Notes under the pieces: model-generated | Database searches by the model: none | What the model saw: only the letters and a program-made list of their open reading frames with translations | Told to the model about the DNA's origin: nothing | Part shown: positions 43,401 through 55,149 of the stretch, piece after piece | Numbering within the stretch: position 1 is the first letter of the stretch | How the letters are laid out: every line of letters begins with the position of its first letter | Source of the DNA: Euglena gracilis | Taxonomy: Eukaryota > Euglenida > Euglenophyceae > Euglenales | Direction: 5' to 3' | Length of the DNA stretch: 64,000 bases | Assembly: GCA_039621445.1 (NCBI GenBank) | Contig: CP154956.1 | Location: 35,854,100-35,918,099 of the forward strand | Translations under genes and position numbers: made by a program

Positions 43401-46400
43401 GGATGTTTCAAAAAATTATTTCAGAGAAAGTTGGTGAATATTCCTGCATCTTAACAGTTTTTTTCAACGCAGTTTGTTTATCAACACAGACGTGAAATGA
43501 AATGATTTGAACCATTATGTCGGATCCCCTTCAACGTCATTGCTCGCCTCAAATTTCATTCCTTTTTCTGCAAACTCTCCGACCTGAGTCCGGGGGAGGC
43601 CATATCTCTGCTCCGGTGGGCGGTGAAGTTCTCCCTTGCACGGCTGAGTTAACGTGGTGGCATTTTTGCCCAACAGTGGCCTCTTGCCCGCCACCTGATT
43701 GACAATAGAAGTATTCAGGCAGAGCAATGGACGCCGCCACGCCAGTCCTCACCCTCAGGAAGAGGCAGCGCACAGCGGCTGCGCCCTCCTCGCCGAGCTG
43801 GCCGCCGCCGACCGCAGCACCATCACTGCCCATGAGAGTCGCGATTGGGAGGCACTGTCCGTGTGCAAGCGCTTTGCCAAGCAGGGGACTCCTCCAGTTT
43901 GCACTGTTTGGGGGGGGGGCAGGGCAGAACGGGAATCGGCCAAACAGCCAGGGTGGTGGGTGGGGGGGGGTCGACCCCCCCACCACCTCCTCCCGTATTT
44001 CTGAGAGCACCAATTTTCGACCCCAAAAGTTTTCTTGGCGCCTTCGGCGCCGGGTGGAAATCTGTGGTGGGTGGGGGGTTGACCACCAGGCTGTCCTGTT
44101 CTGCCCTGGGGGGGTGATGACCCTGGCTGGCCAGACGGCGGCTGTGTCTGCAGAGGAGGGCCGTGCGGGGGAGGACCTGCACATGATGAAGGCTTCCACA
44201 GACGACCTTGTCCTCCATCTGAAGGAGGAGGTCCAGCAGCTGCTCCAGAAAGCCTCTCGCTTGCAGAGCGCCAACGAACAGCTGGTATTGCGCGTGGCGC
44301 AGCTGGAGGTGTGCTTTGACCATCCTTTTGACACAAATCTGTCAGGATGCTCGTTCATCTGGCACTCAATAATCCCAAACAAAAATTTGTACTACAAACA
44401 ACGCGTGCTGCTTTGAACAGGTGAAAATCTTTTGAAACAAACCACAAAATTCTGTAAGCCAGCATTATTTTGGATGCCATCTTCTGAGAATTCACAGGAT
44501 TCATCACTAAAATTTGTGCCAAACCTTTGGGGGTTGTACCACCAAAGGTTCTGGTTGGTGACCAGTGGTCATACTGAATGCCCCCCCCCCCTCTGAAAGC
44601 GGTCCCTGCTTTCAGATCAAACCTGCAAAAAATTCACTAAAACCCGCAGAGTATGTTGTGATTCCCGTGCGGTCATGGAGTGGGGGGGCATCCTGTTGGG
44701 TGTGGAAATACAGTCATTTAGCCAGCCCTGGTAGGGGTTGGGGACTGGTCTTCGCAAAATGACTGGCTCGTTTTTTTTTTTTTGGCCCAGACTAAGGGGG
44801 CAAACCACTAATGGACCCGACTTCAAAGGCCCCGCAAATTTTTCTTGCTTTTTTTCCACGTTTGTAATCAATTCTTAGATTCCATGGCCGACCCTCCTCA
44901 CTATCCCCGAAGATGCCGAGTGCCTGAAAATAGCCTTTGTCAACATCGAATTGGTTGGCATGCAATGGGGTTCAAAACCAACCCCCCACAGAGGGGGGGG
45001 TGCCTGAACATCCAAGGAAGATTTCCCACTTCTCAGCAACAGAGAATGCGATATCTGATGTTTTTTTTCGAAGTTTCAGGGTTCTTTTTCCCATATTCTT
45101 CTGCATTTTTTTCGCTTTCATTGGCATGTCACAGTTTACAGCATTTTGCCCAGACCCAACCTCAGCAGCGGCATTTCTTTTGCAGGGATTCCAGCAGCGT
45201 TGGGTGGACCGGATCACTCAGGAGATGAAACAGCAGCCGCATTTGGCAGCGTTTGACGAGCAGAGTCGGGGCCAGGGTGGTACCGGACAAACATTTTTGT
45301 GGATGGATGGCAGTGCCCCCCAACAATGTCTGCAACTGGAATGATGATTCCCGTCCATCCTGCTCTTTTTGCGGCAACAATAGAGTGCCTCCAACGGAGC
45401 TCACAGCTCATACCACCCTGCCTGAGAAGTCATGCCTGGTGAGCCAGCAACAGATATGGACCCAGAGGCGGAGCGCCAGAACCTACGCGCCACAGTGGAA
45501 GATTTGCAAAATCGTTTGCGGACGGCACTGAACTGTGCCGCCGATATGCATTTCAGTCAGGGCGCAGCCTATTTCTGATTGCAAAACATCAATTGCAAGG
45601 GATCAAAAGATTTTAGCCAATGCTCTTTTTTGACCGAAACTGAAAACACTCCATAACCTCCCCTCGGACCCCTCCTAAAAAAAACGGGACTTATTTTTTT
45701 GTCCGTCTCTGGACACCTTCGGGGGGGTCTTGTTTCTGGATTTTTTCTTGACCGAACTGGGCCCGAAAAAACCATTATTCTAAGGTTCCCAAGCAGGGGT
45801 TTTTTTAGTCGTGGACCCCCACCCAGGGGGTGGGTGGGTGGGGGGGACCCCCCCCCCTCCCCCCCGGTCTTAAGAAAAACCCCTGTTCCCAAGAGCACTG
45901 AATTTTTTCCTTCGCTTTGCGCCATGTGCAAATTGGTGTTGAGAAGTTGAAAAGTTGACTTCTACCATGTTTTTTTGCACTTCAAAAAATCTGAATGTTT
46001 GAGAAAATTCATCATTTTTGTGTTTGAAATTAGGTTTTCTCGTGGTTTTTTTTTTCCGCCGGCTGTGAATGAGGCCACCCCCTTTCACTTTGCACACCCC
46101 GCATGGATCTGTTGGTTCATTCACCAAACTGAAGTTTCTAATTGGCACTGGCTGATTTTCGGTTAGGATTGACACCGACCCTCCTCTTGGTAAGAGCCAA
46201 AAAAAGACAGATCAAAAACAACACCCAGCAACACCCCCATGTTCATGTGTTCATGTTCATGTGTGGCTTGGGATGCATTTTGCGCGTAGTCCCCCAATTC
46301 TTCATTGCCTCCGAAACCTTCTGCGCCTGTGGTGTCAACTGGACGTCCATCACTGTTTTCACACTGTTTTCCAACACAGTTTTTTTCAAAAACTGTTTTC

Positions 46401-48222
46401 CCTTTTTCCACCACACCAACAACTGTTTTCACACCCGGGGTCAGAGAAAGTGACCACTCCACCCGATGACGAAATGCAACCAAGGGTGTGGTTGTGCCAC
46501 ATCGCGATTTGTTTTGGTGTTTCAATCAAAATCTAGGTGTGTGGGAATTCTGTGGACATATTGGAAGGGATCGTCGGAGTAGTGGTGCTTGTTGCGTGTC
46601 TGTCTGGGGGGGTTTGGGATGGATGGTAATTTGTGATGGTGCACCAAATACTCCAACAACGAGGAAGAGCTTTGTTGTTCGGTAACGCAAAATCAGTAGC
46701 ACCCTTCCCACACCTTCAATTGTTTTGACGTGGACAGGGTGCACCTATCCCACCCACACCCCCTTGGAAATATCCCTCGGGAAATGCACATCACCCCCAC
46801 ACCTGTATGCAATTCCCTTGGTTGTATTACCGCATTTCAACCTGCACAAAACAGGTGCATGATTTGTTTCGTGAATTTAATAACACTCCAAAAATGGCAG
46901 CCGTCCAAAAATAAGACCCCTCCGAGCCGATCGAGCAAAAATACAGAAATAAGACCCCCCTGACAACAGTACCTCACACACAGCAGCAAAAATGATAGCG
47001 GTCCATTAATAGTGTCTTTGTTTTTTTTGTGGGGTTGGCTATTTTTCCCCGAGGGTTCCAATTTGTGAGTGGGTGATACCTGCCCCCGCCCCCCCCCCCC
47101 TGCTCTCTGGACCTGGAGGGGGTTACCTGCACAGCCCCTGCCTCCTGCTTGTGAGTGTGAAGCTCGACTGGTGGCAGAGCGCAAAGCGCTGGAGGCCCAG
47201 CAACGCCGACAAGAGAGAGAGTTTGCGGATAAGGTCAGTGAGTTCGAAGCAGACAAAGTGAGATGCCAGGTGACGGCTGTTGTTTTTATCATTTCTGCAA
47301 CAGCCACGCTGTTCCTGTTTTGCAAGAGGTTTTGTGTGGTGGGCATGATGGTGTGGTGGGCATGGGGTGATTGCATTCTTTTGTGTATTTTACAAATTTA
47401 TTGAGATTGCATTGAACTCTTTTGTGGCATTTCCCCCACTTTTCCTTATTTTTGTATTCCATTTTGTTGTTGTTGTCTGCCTCTCCACAGGAAGTGTACG
47501 GGCGTCTACTTGTGCAAATTCAGACCCATTATCAGGGTTTGATGAAAGAGGAGAAGCGCAGCCAGCAGTCAGAGACTGCCAAGCTGTATGAGCAATGGCG
47601 GTTGATGTTCGACCATTTGATTATACATTCTCAACGTGTTCCTCAGAAGTCGCCGCAGTTTTTGGATGCAGAGACCAAAAGGTGTGGTTTTATAATATCT
47701 GAGATGTTTTTATGAAATGCTTTGCATGCATCACAATTTGTGCATGATGATTGATTCAGGTTTTGTCATGATGATGTTGGTAATGAGTTTCTTTTTGATT
47801 TTTTTTCCATGAGAAACAGCAAAGCTTTTCAGGACCCCCAAAATCGCACAGTTTCGCTTCTGGTGGATTTTGGGGGGGATTTCGGCCTGGCATCGGTGAT
47901 TTTTCGGCCTCATGAATTTGATTTATTTTGAAGCTGGCTGGCAATCTGAAGGACATTCTGGGTTAGCAAGCTTTTGTACTTCTGAACCTGGCCCCTGTCA
48001 GTAATTTGACTAATTATTGTTTCCTCTTTCAGATTTCATCCCGATGGCGCAGCTACCCCAAAGCTCCAAAGCTCCAAATGTTTGTGTGCCTTTTTTTTGA
48101 CTGTCAGGTCTGTTAAAGAGCTTTGGGATGGGATCGTGCCTGAAGGTTCTCGACTCCCCTTCCTCCGCCACTTCCGAGGGCACCCCGGTGGCATCTTCCG
48201 CTTTCTCGGCACTGCTCTCTGA
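34475..48222 (+). CDS. Long coiled-coil protein, about 17 exons
   Basis: Exons, some edges approximate: 34,475-34,665; 35,157-35,245; 37,528-37,723; 38,035-38,160; 39,261-39,377; 39,740-39,852; 40,351-40,518; 40,933-41,060; 41,600-41,713; 42,193-42,372; 43,759-43,860; 44,135-44,308; 45,186-45,276; 45,454-45,535; 47,133-47,269; 47,491-47,681; 48,033-48,222 (TGA). Phases agree along the chain, giving about 780 residues. From exon 3 the protein is mostly Glu/Gln/Leu/Arg heptads: QQYEEQLQRLRREIETLHTK, ELQAQLAALEKRHKKEL, QLQAVTVSLEAEAERW, CEARLVAERKALEAQQRRQ. Exons 1-2 (LKHNLPVYRWTV) and the Cys/Phe-rich last exon are not coiled. A structural, centrosomal or ciliary role is possible but not shown. 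Four junctions need GC donors (35,246; 41,061; 42,373; about 45,536). The start codon is unknown. Confidence 0.65.
36686..36880. repeat. TIR-family fragment
   Basis: It begins CAGGGCAGAATGGGAATCGG, then a GGGGGGTCGACCCCCCCCC palindrome, GTATTTCCGGGAGCACCAAT and CGCCTTCGGC. This order is identical to the start of the 43,920 element. It is truncated by the adjoining full copy that starts at 36,872. Confidence 0.6.
36872..37508. mobile_element. TIR element, candidate introner/MITE (copy 2)
   Basis: It starts CAGGGCAGAACGGGAA and ends TTCCCGACAGCCCTGCCTG, a degraded inverse. It shares the 320-bp A/T-rich segment with copy 1 and has several GGGGTCGACC cores. Its right end is 20 bp upstream of the exon at 37,528, so the intron's 3' part is this element. 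Confidence 0.6.
39913..39965. repeat. 53-nt perfect hairpin
   Basis: Arms TGTTTGAGAAATGGGCTGAC plus AAAC (39,913-39,936) and the exact reverse complement (39,942-39,965) surround a 5-nt loop GGCCT. It lies in an intron of the coiled-coil gene just after an exon. Confidence 0.9.
39970..40170 (-). repeat. Inverted single copy of the 49-50-kb tandem repeat
   Basis: TTCAAGGGCTTCAATTTAGG, GACATTTCCTTTGATTTTGC and CCAGGCGGGGAGTTGCGGGG are the reverse complement of units at 49,020-49,960. It shows the array's unit also exists singly in an intron. Confidence 0.75.
43920..44108. mobile_element. 189-bp TIR element filling an intron (copy 3)
   Basis: Ends are CAGGGCAGAAC and GTTCTGCCCTG, with imperfect pairing continuing inward (CAGCCAGGGTGGTGGG against ACCACCAGGCTG). 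The core is GGGGGGGGTCGACCCCCC. The intron is 43,861-44,134 (274 nt), so the element is about 70% of it. G runs flank both ends. Confidence 0.7.
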
Positions 48223-48735
48223 CTCGCCAACATCCGTGCCCTCGATTTGTCGAACATTGTTTGCACGATGGACCCCAAAGACCTCCACGAGTAGTGCTGC
48301 AGTTGGCAGTGGCAGCTTTTTGACCAGTTTGACGAACTTCGCACCCAGCACTCCAACCCTGAACGACATTTGACTCTTTGTTTACATATTACGCATTCCA
48401 CCAATTTAGCGTCGTGGGCAAACCCCATAGTTCAAGGCACCCCCCAGGGGTTGGTGATCAGAAGCCTGCCTGACAACTGCACCCCGCAATGGGTCCCGAG
48501 TGGGAAGGCTGCATCACAGTTTTGTGGGTCACCAAATCACCTTTTTTGTCCCCCGGGGGAAGGGATCGGTTTGGGACCCTGGTGCCTGCCGACCAACCCA
48601 GTTTTCGCTTAAACTTATTTTCTGGGCCCGATGCCTGTCTTGTGACTCGGTCGATTTCCACACACGAGTTTTTAGTAAAATTTTAGACATTTTGTATTTC
48701 CGCAAATTCGTATTTCCATTTTTTTTCCCGATATG
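48223..48735. other. Intergenic DNA after the coiled-coil gene
   Basis: No gene recognised. A minus-strand open frame (48,036-48,428) overlaps the last exon and is treated as its shadow. No obvious AATAAA was seen. Confidence 0.4.
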
Positions 48736-51700
48736 GTGGGGTCGCTGAGCTCTTATCTCTTTAGAGTAAGAGCGAAGCTTACCACCCCCCCCCCCCAAAC
48801 CCCCGCCGGCCCCCCGCCCCCCCCCCCCCCCGAGTTGGCAATGGCACCCGCGGATTATCCATGTGACCCGATTTTTGGACCCGAAAAGTTAATAGCCTAT
48901 AGGTTAGGAGGTAGTCGCTGAGCTCTTATCCCTTTATGGGTAAGAGCGAAGGGGACACTGGGGGAAAACCAGTTTTTTTTTAAGCCCCCCCCTTTGGACT
49001 CTGCCATTTCGGCCAATAAAATGTCAATTTTCAAAATCTCTCCAAAATGAAGGAAAATCAAAGGAAATATACGCAGACCTATTTTGAAGCCCTTGGAACG
49101 CCCCATCTGCCGGTATTTTGATTTCCCCGAAACTCCCCGCCTGGCCCGAGATACGGCCGTTCTCGGCGCAGATGGCCGTTTTGTACACTTTTCCTCGGTT
49201 CGACTTAGCCGTTTTCGGGGGGTGGGGGTTCAAAAAATCGATGTTTTTCAAAATTTTTCGACAATGATGCAAAATCAACGGCAATGTCCGGAGACCTAAA
49301 TTGAAGCCCTTGGAGCGCTCTGTCTACTGGGATGTTGGTTTCCCCGAAGCTCACGGCCTAGCTTAAGATAAGGCCGTTTTCCAGCCAATTTAGGTCATTT
49401 TGTACACTTTCCCCTCTGCCCCGGGGCGCCGCCGGGCTGCCGGCCGGGCCGCCGGGCCGGTGCCAATGAAGGGGTTGGGGCGCGCTTATAAAGAGCTCAG
49501 CACTATTCAAAACCTGGTCCCTAGTTTTTCCAGAGCCCTCACTTTTCCCCCAACTCCCCGCCGGTCCGGAGATATGGCCCGAGCAAAAAAGTTGTGTACC
49601 TTTTTTTCCAAAGAAATTTTGTTGGACCGGCAACAGGGGGTCATTTTTGGGGTCAAAAAATTGAAAAATTCAAAAATATGTCGAAAACGCCGGGGGGGTT
49701 GAGAAAAAGTACAGAGTACCTCATACCACAACTTTGGCCGATCCATGGGTATGCGCGGTTTGGGCCAACTCCTCGTCGAGCCCGAGATACGGCCGGTTTT
49801 CGGCGCAGATGGCCGTTTTGTACACTTTTTCCAGTGTCCGACTTAGCCGTTTTCGGGGGGGTGGGGTTTAAAAAAATCAATGTTTTCAAAATTCTCGAAA
49901 ATGATGCAAAGTCAAAGGAAATGTCCGGAGACCTCATTTGAAGCCCTTGGAATGCCCCATCTACCGGTGCTTTGTTTTTCCAGCAACTCCCCGCCTAGCC
50001 CGAGATACGGCCGTTTTTTGGCCAATTTAGGCCATTTTTGTACACATTTTCCACTGTCCGCCTTTGCCGTTTTCGGCCACAAAGGGCGAAAAATCGAAAT
50101 TTCTTTTTTTGCCCAAAACCTTGTTTTTTGGTCTGCCGGACCCAGAAAAAGCGTTTTTGAGCCGAAAATGAGCGTTTTTCGACCCGCTAGCCCCCCGGTT
50201 TGGGCCCAAATCCTGTGGATTTTGGGTGAAAACCCAAGTCGAAAAAACCAAAAAAATTTCTTTGCCCGAAACGATGTTTTTTGGCCTCTCGGACCAGCAA
50301 AACCTGTTTTTGAGCCGAAAGTGAGCGTTTTTTGATCCCTGGACCCCCGTTTGGGGCCGCGAACTCATTGACTTTGGGTGAAACCCGGGTCAAAAAAGTC
50401 GGAAAAAATAGAAAAATTTTTTTGCCCACAATAATGTTTTTGGGCCTCCCGGACCCGGAAAACCTGTTTTTGGGCCGAAAATGAGTGTTTTTCAACCCCC
50501 CGTCCCCAGCCGGGCCGGGCCGCCAGCCGGGCTGGCCGGGCCGAGCCGGGGTGGTCTCCCAAAGAGCTCAGCTCTACGTCACACCCTGGTTGCTGAGCTC
50601 TTATCTCTTCAGAGTAAGAGAGAAGCTTACCACCGGGGTTGGAGACCCCCCCTGACCCCCCCCCCCCCCCCCCCCCCCCCCCCCTGGGTACTGGGTAGGT
50701 CCGGGCACCCGAGGATTATCGATGTGATTGGATTTCCGGACCCGGAGAAGTTAACAGCCTATAGGTTAGGTGAGGATCCCTAGTTTCTCCAGAGCCCTCA
50801 CTTTGCACGCAACTCCCCGCCAGTCTGGAGATATGGCCCGAGCAAAAAAGTTGTCTACCGTGTTTTTTCAAAGCAATTTTGTTGGAGTGGCAAAAGGGGC
50901 CATTTTGGGGTCAAAAAGCGAAAAAATCGAAAAATCGCGAAAACGCTGGGGAGTTGAGAAAAAGTAGAGAGTACCTCATACCACAACTTTGGGACGCCCT
51001 ATCCTCCGGTATGCGCGGTTTGGGCCAACTCTCCGCCTGGGCCGAGATATGGCCGTTTTGTGGTTTCGCTAGGGTGGGGGAATCTGCCAGAAAGGGGTCA
51101 TTTCCGGGGTCAAAAAAATGAAAAATTCAAAATATCTCGAAAACGCTGCGGTGTTGAGAAAAAAAAAAGGGACCTCATTCCACAACTTTGGGACGCTCGA
51201 TCCGCCGGTATGGGCGGTTTGGGCCACCTCCTCGCTGAGACCGAGACACGGCCGTTTTGGGGTTTTGGGCCAGTTTTGCCAGTTTTTGGCCATTTCGGGC
51301 CCGTTCAGGGCCCGAAACCGTAAATTGGCCGTATCTCTGGCTAGACGAGGAATTGGGACCCAAACCAGGGGGTCAATCATGAGGTTTAGGGAGGGGGTTT
51401 TGACCTTTTTTTGAGGTTCCCGGGGCCTGGTTGTGCGATTTTGGGCCATTTTTGGGAATTCGGGGACCCCTTTAGGGGTGTGAGGGCGGCTGGGCGAGGA
51501 GGGGGGGTCTGGTTTGGGAAGCAGGTCGGGACCCAAAATTTTGAAAAATTTTTTTTCGCTCAAAAACACTTTTTTTTCACTTTGAGCAGCAAAAAAAGTG
51601 TTTTTGAGCGAAAAAAAAAATCTGACCCAGACCCCCCATGCCCCCCCTGGGTGGGGCCCCCAACCCCCCGGCTGGTGGACTTCGCCATTTTTGGGTCAAA

Positions 51701-52480
51701 AAGTCGAACAAATTCCAAATTTTTTTTTGCCCAAAACCATGTTTCTTTGACCTCCCGGACCCGAAAAATGTATTTTTCGGCCGAAAATGACCGTTTTTTG
51801 CTCCCCGGACCCCGTTTTTGGCCCGAAACCAATCGATTTTGGGTCATTTTCGGGTAAAAAAAAGACGAAAAATTGAACTTTTTTTGCCCAAAACGATGTT
51901 TTTGGACCTCTCGGACCTGGAAAAAACGTTTTTGACCTGAAAACGAGCGCCGGCCGGGCCGCCGGGCCGCCGGGCCGCCGGGGCGCCGGGCCGCCGGCCG
52001 GGACGGGCCGCCGGGCCGCCTTGCCGCCGGTCGGGCCGCCGGGGCCGCCGGCCGGGCCGCCGGCCGGGCCACCAGCCCGCCTGCCGGGTCGCTTGGCTGC
52101 CGGGCCGCCGGCCGGGTCGGGCCGCCGGGCCGCCGGCCGGGTCGGACCGCCGGGCCGCCGGCCGGGTCGGGCCGCCGGGCCGCCGGCCGGGTCGGGCCGC
52201 CGGGCCGCCGGTCGGGTCGGGCCGCCGGGCTGCCGGCCGGGTCGGGCCGCTGGGCCGCCGGCCGGGTCGGGCCGCCGGGCCGCCGGCCGGGTCGGGCCGC
52301 CCGGCCGGGTCGGGCCGCCGTGCTGCCGGCCGGGTCGGGCCGCCGTGCCGCCGGCCGGGCCGGGCCGCCGGGCCGCCGGGCCGCCGGGCTGCCGGCCGGG
52401 CCGGGCCGCCGGGCTGCTGGCAGGCCGGGCCAGGCGGGGTGGTCTCCCAAAGAGCTCAGCTCTACGTCACACCCTGGTTC
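48736..52480. repeat. Array of degenerate tandem repeats
   Basis: Composite array. (a) A unit of about 240-300 bp at 49,020-50,090, about four copies, with AAGCCCTTGGAACGCCCCAT, CCCCGCCTGGCCCGAGATAC and GGCCGTTTTGTACAC. (b) A unit of about 170 bp at 50,100-50,500 and 51,700-51,950, with CGTTTTTGAGCCGAAAATGA. (c) A related GAGATATGGCC unit at 49,530-51,360. (d) A boundary block GCTGAGCTCTTATC, AGAGTAAGAGCGAAGC at 48,745, 48,915 and 50,588. (e) GGTGGTCTCCCAAAGAGCTC, AGCTCTACGTCACACCCTGG at 50,550 and 52,438. No host gene seen. Confidence 0.75.
51950..52430. repeat. 25-bp GC-rich minisatellite
   Basis: About 18 units of a 25-bp sequence, CCGGGTCGGGCCGCCGGGCC then GCCGG, almost pure G and C. Because 25 is not a multiple of three, open frames across it have a 75-bp (25-residue) period, so the Pro/Gly/Arg/Ala ORFs are artefacts. 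Confidence 0.9.
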
Positions 52481-53390
52481 TGGAAGCTTTTCGGAGCAGA
52501 CAAAGGCTATAGTTTTTGATTCCCAGGGTGCTGAAAATAGGATGTCGCATAGGATCTCTGTTCAGACCACTACTTAGTGTGCATCCAAACTACGCAGCAA
52601 TACACATTTTTTGGCGATACAAAGGGGAACACAAAAAATTTTATGGAGATACACTGGGGAACACAAATTTTTTTGTACCCACAAATCCAATTTCGGAATG
52701 CACAAAAAACATCCAAAAAAAATGGGTTGGTTTGTTCCCACCATTGCGGCAAAATTCTGTTGACATTGGCCCCGGCTCCACCCCAAGCGTGCCAGGGGAT
52801 CTCACCCTGCTGCTGATGTTGGGGGGGGGGGCGCCACTCCCTCGCGCAGCGTTTGTAAAGCCCCGCACACAATTACCGCACCCATACCCCGGATCACCTG
52901 CTTTTTTATTATTTTTGGGGTTTTTTAAAAACAGGTGCAAAGAAACGACGGCGTGGACAAAAGGGGGGAAAAATCAACACGTGCTGGAGGCAGGCTCACC
53001 GAACTGCCTCTTGGCATCATCCAAAAAAACATCTCACGCCCGCTCCCGAGAGGACGAGAGGAAGTGGAGGAAAGCACATTTGCTTTATGGCTGCAGAGGG
53101 AGGACAATTGCAAATAACAGAAAAATGGGGATACACAGCAATACACATTTTCTTGCGATACACAAGGGAACACAAAATTTTTTAACGGTGATACACAGGA
53201 GAACACAATTTTTTTGGGCGATGCACAGGATACACAAAATTCTTTTTTCCAACACACATACTAGGACTGTTCTCTCTCTGTTTCTTCAGAAACAGTCGGC
53301 AAAATGAGGTCGGGTTTAGTGTTTATCGCTGGTCGTTTCTTAGAGGACGTCGAGGGGAGGAGGGTAGCAGAACAAAGAGGAGGCAAGACG
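52480..53390. other. Spacer with ACACAA direct repeats
   Basis: GCAATACACATTTT, CGATAC, GGGAACACAAAA occur at 52,598-52,690 and again at 53,138-53,250. They bracket about 430 bp that includes CACCTGCTTTTTTATTATTT. It could be an insertion between duplicated flanks. No gene recognised. Confidence 0.5.
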
Positions 53391-53893
53391 GACACCTCGG
53401 GCTCCGCGCTTTGCCCTTGTGTGGCCATGCCTTGACCATTCGGGCTGCGCACAGCGATGGTGAGGTCCTGCTTTCTTGCCGGCTGCTTTCCTGTTTGGCT
53501 GGGGTTCCCCCTTCTGGCTGGAATTTCTTTCTTTTCCTGCTGCTTTTATGGGTGGGGAGGGTTGGGCTCACCATCTTCTTGTGCTTCGCCCCCTTGCCCT
53601 TCCTCCCCCTTCCTGTGTCGTGGGAGTCCGAGTGTGGTTGGTGCGCGCGGGGGTGCTTCTTACTGCTTTTTGTTGCCGGAGTTGGCTGATTCCTAATTCT
53701 GCCCTTCGACCTCAAGGAGAAAGAATTTCACTGCTACGAATTCGACTGGAAATTATTTCCGAGGAGTATTGCATTCACGAAGACCATCACTGCCATCAAC
53801 TCATGGACCTAACTTTTTCGGACCTTCTACTTCAAGGAGGAAGAATTCAACTCTTCGAGTTCAACTGGAATTATTCCCAGAAGCATTGAACAT

Positions 53894-54604
53894 ATGACGA
53901 CAAAGTCAACTGCTGGACTTCCACGAAGAATGAACTTTCAAGAAATTCAGACTGCCAAGAAGAACTTCATAGAACTTCAAAGAGAGCAGCTGAAGCTGTG
54001 GAAGGTGGGGACACAGCAGCAGCTGCAGAAGCTGGAGCGGCGGCAGCCGCACAACAGCCCGTGGCCGTCACCTCTCCTCCCCCCCTACATCAAATAATTC
54101 AAAATCACACACTCAACATGGTAACGGCCATGGACCATGGATATTTGTGGTCAGGAAGACAAGAAGGCAAAAGGGGAGTACAAGCACAGGTCGAACAGAC
54201 TCCCCCATTATTTCTCTGTTCCCCCCCTGCAACGGGTCAAAGTAAGGGCTATGGCAGCCTTTCAAGAAAAATCAGAAATCCAAGGGTTCAAGTCAGAATC
54301 AAGGATACTCCCTTCGACATGGCTATGGCCGCAGTCATTCACAGGGCTTGGGGACCAGATTCAAGGCTATGGCAGCCATCATTCAAGAGATCAGGGGGCC
54401 AAAGCGCAAGGCTATGGCAGCCAGTATCCCAGCCTGGAAATATCCCATTGGGGGAAGGTTATGTCCAACTTCCCCCTCCCCCAGCACCCTCAAAAACAAA
54501 ACCCCCCACAGGGGCAACAAGCCAATGCCAATACAACTGGCATCAAGTCCCTCAAGAAAATCATGCCAAGGGGGCTTATCTGGGAAATTAAGAGGGGCAG
54601 ATAA
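53894..54604 (+). pseudogene. DIRS-3 Gag-like region
   Basis: It begins MTTKSTAGLPRRMNFQEIQT and REQLKLWKVGTQQQLQKLER with a stop at 54,095. Other frames continue with GYGSLSRK, GYGSHHSRDQG and GYGSQYPSLEI. The GYGS repeats match the Gag of the element at 61,894-63,333 (CYGSQF, GYGSLWKS, GYGSPTES), so at least one frameshift is inferred. The start is placed by homology with the Gag starts at about 9,200 and 11,310. Confidence 0.5.
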
Positions 54605-55149
54605 GACACAAGAGAAGTCCTGGAAAGAAGGCCAATGGAGGCCAAAGCATTCAAGACCCTCCACACCACATCGGGGCCTATGATTAGCTCAGACACTGCC
54701 CCCCAGAAGGTAATCAGCCCACACCCCCAGCCTTATATGTACCTACCACTGCAGACACAGACCTTTCCCATCATTCAAAAACTGTGGAAAACCCTGTCTT
54801 TGGGAAGCCCTATGGCAGGGGCAGCTGTAGCCCCAGTGATGGGGCAGCCAGAGGAGACCCCAGTGATGGGGCAGCCAGGGGGAAGGACCCCAGCGATGGG
54901 GCCTGTGGAAACCCCAGGCACATTACACCCAGGGTTGCCCCCTTACAGGACCCTGCAGGCCTGCGTTCCCCATTGGGTCGAATCAGGAGCCAGAAGAGAG
55001 GTGTTAAACCTGACAAGGGAGGTGTATATGGCCGATCTTCCCACTCCCCCTCAGATTTCCTTAAAAATTCCCTTCAAAACTCCTCAAGAAATAATGACTG
55101 CCCAGAAAACTCTGAGAGAATAAGAATGTGCAGGGGCAACCAGGCAAAT

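Noticed and set aside
51560-52512. Long Pro/Gly/Arg/Ala-rich open frames on both strands
   Set aside because: They follow the 25-bp GC minisatellite, which lacks stops on either strand because of its composition; the 25-residue period is an artefact.
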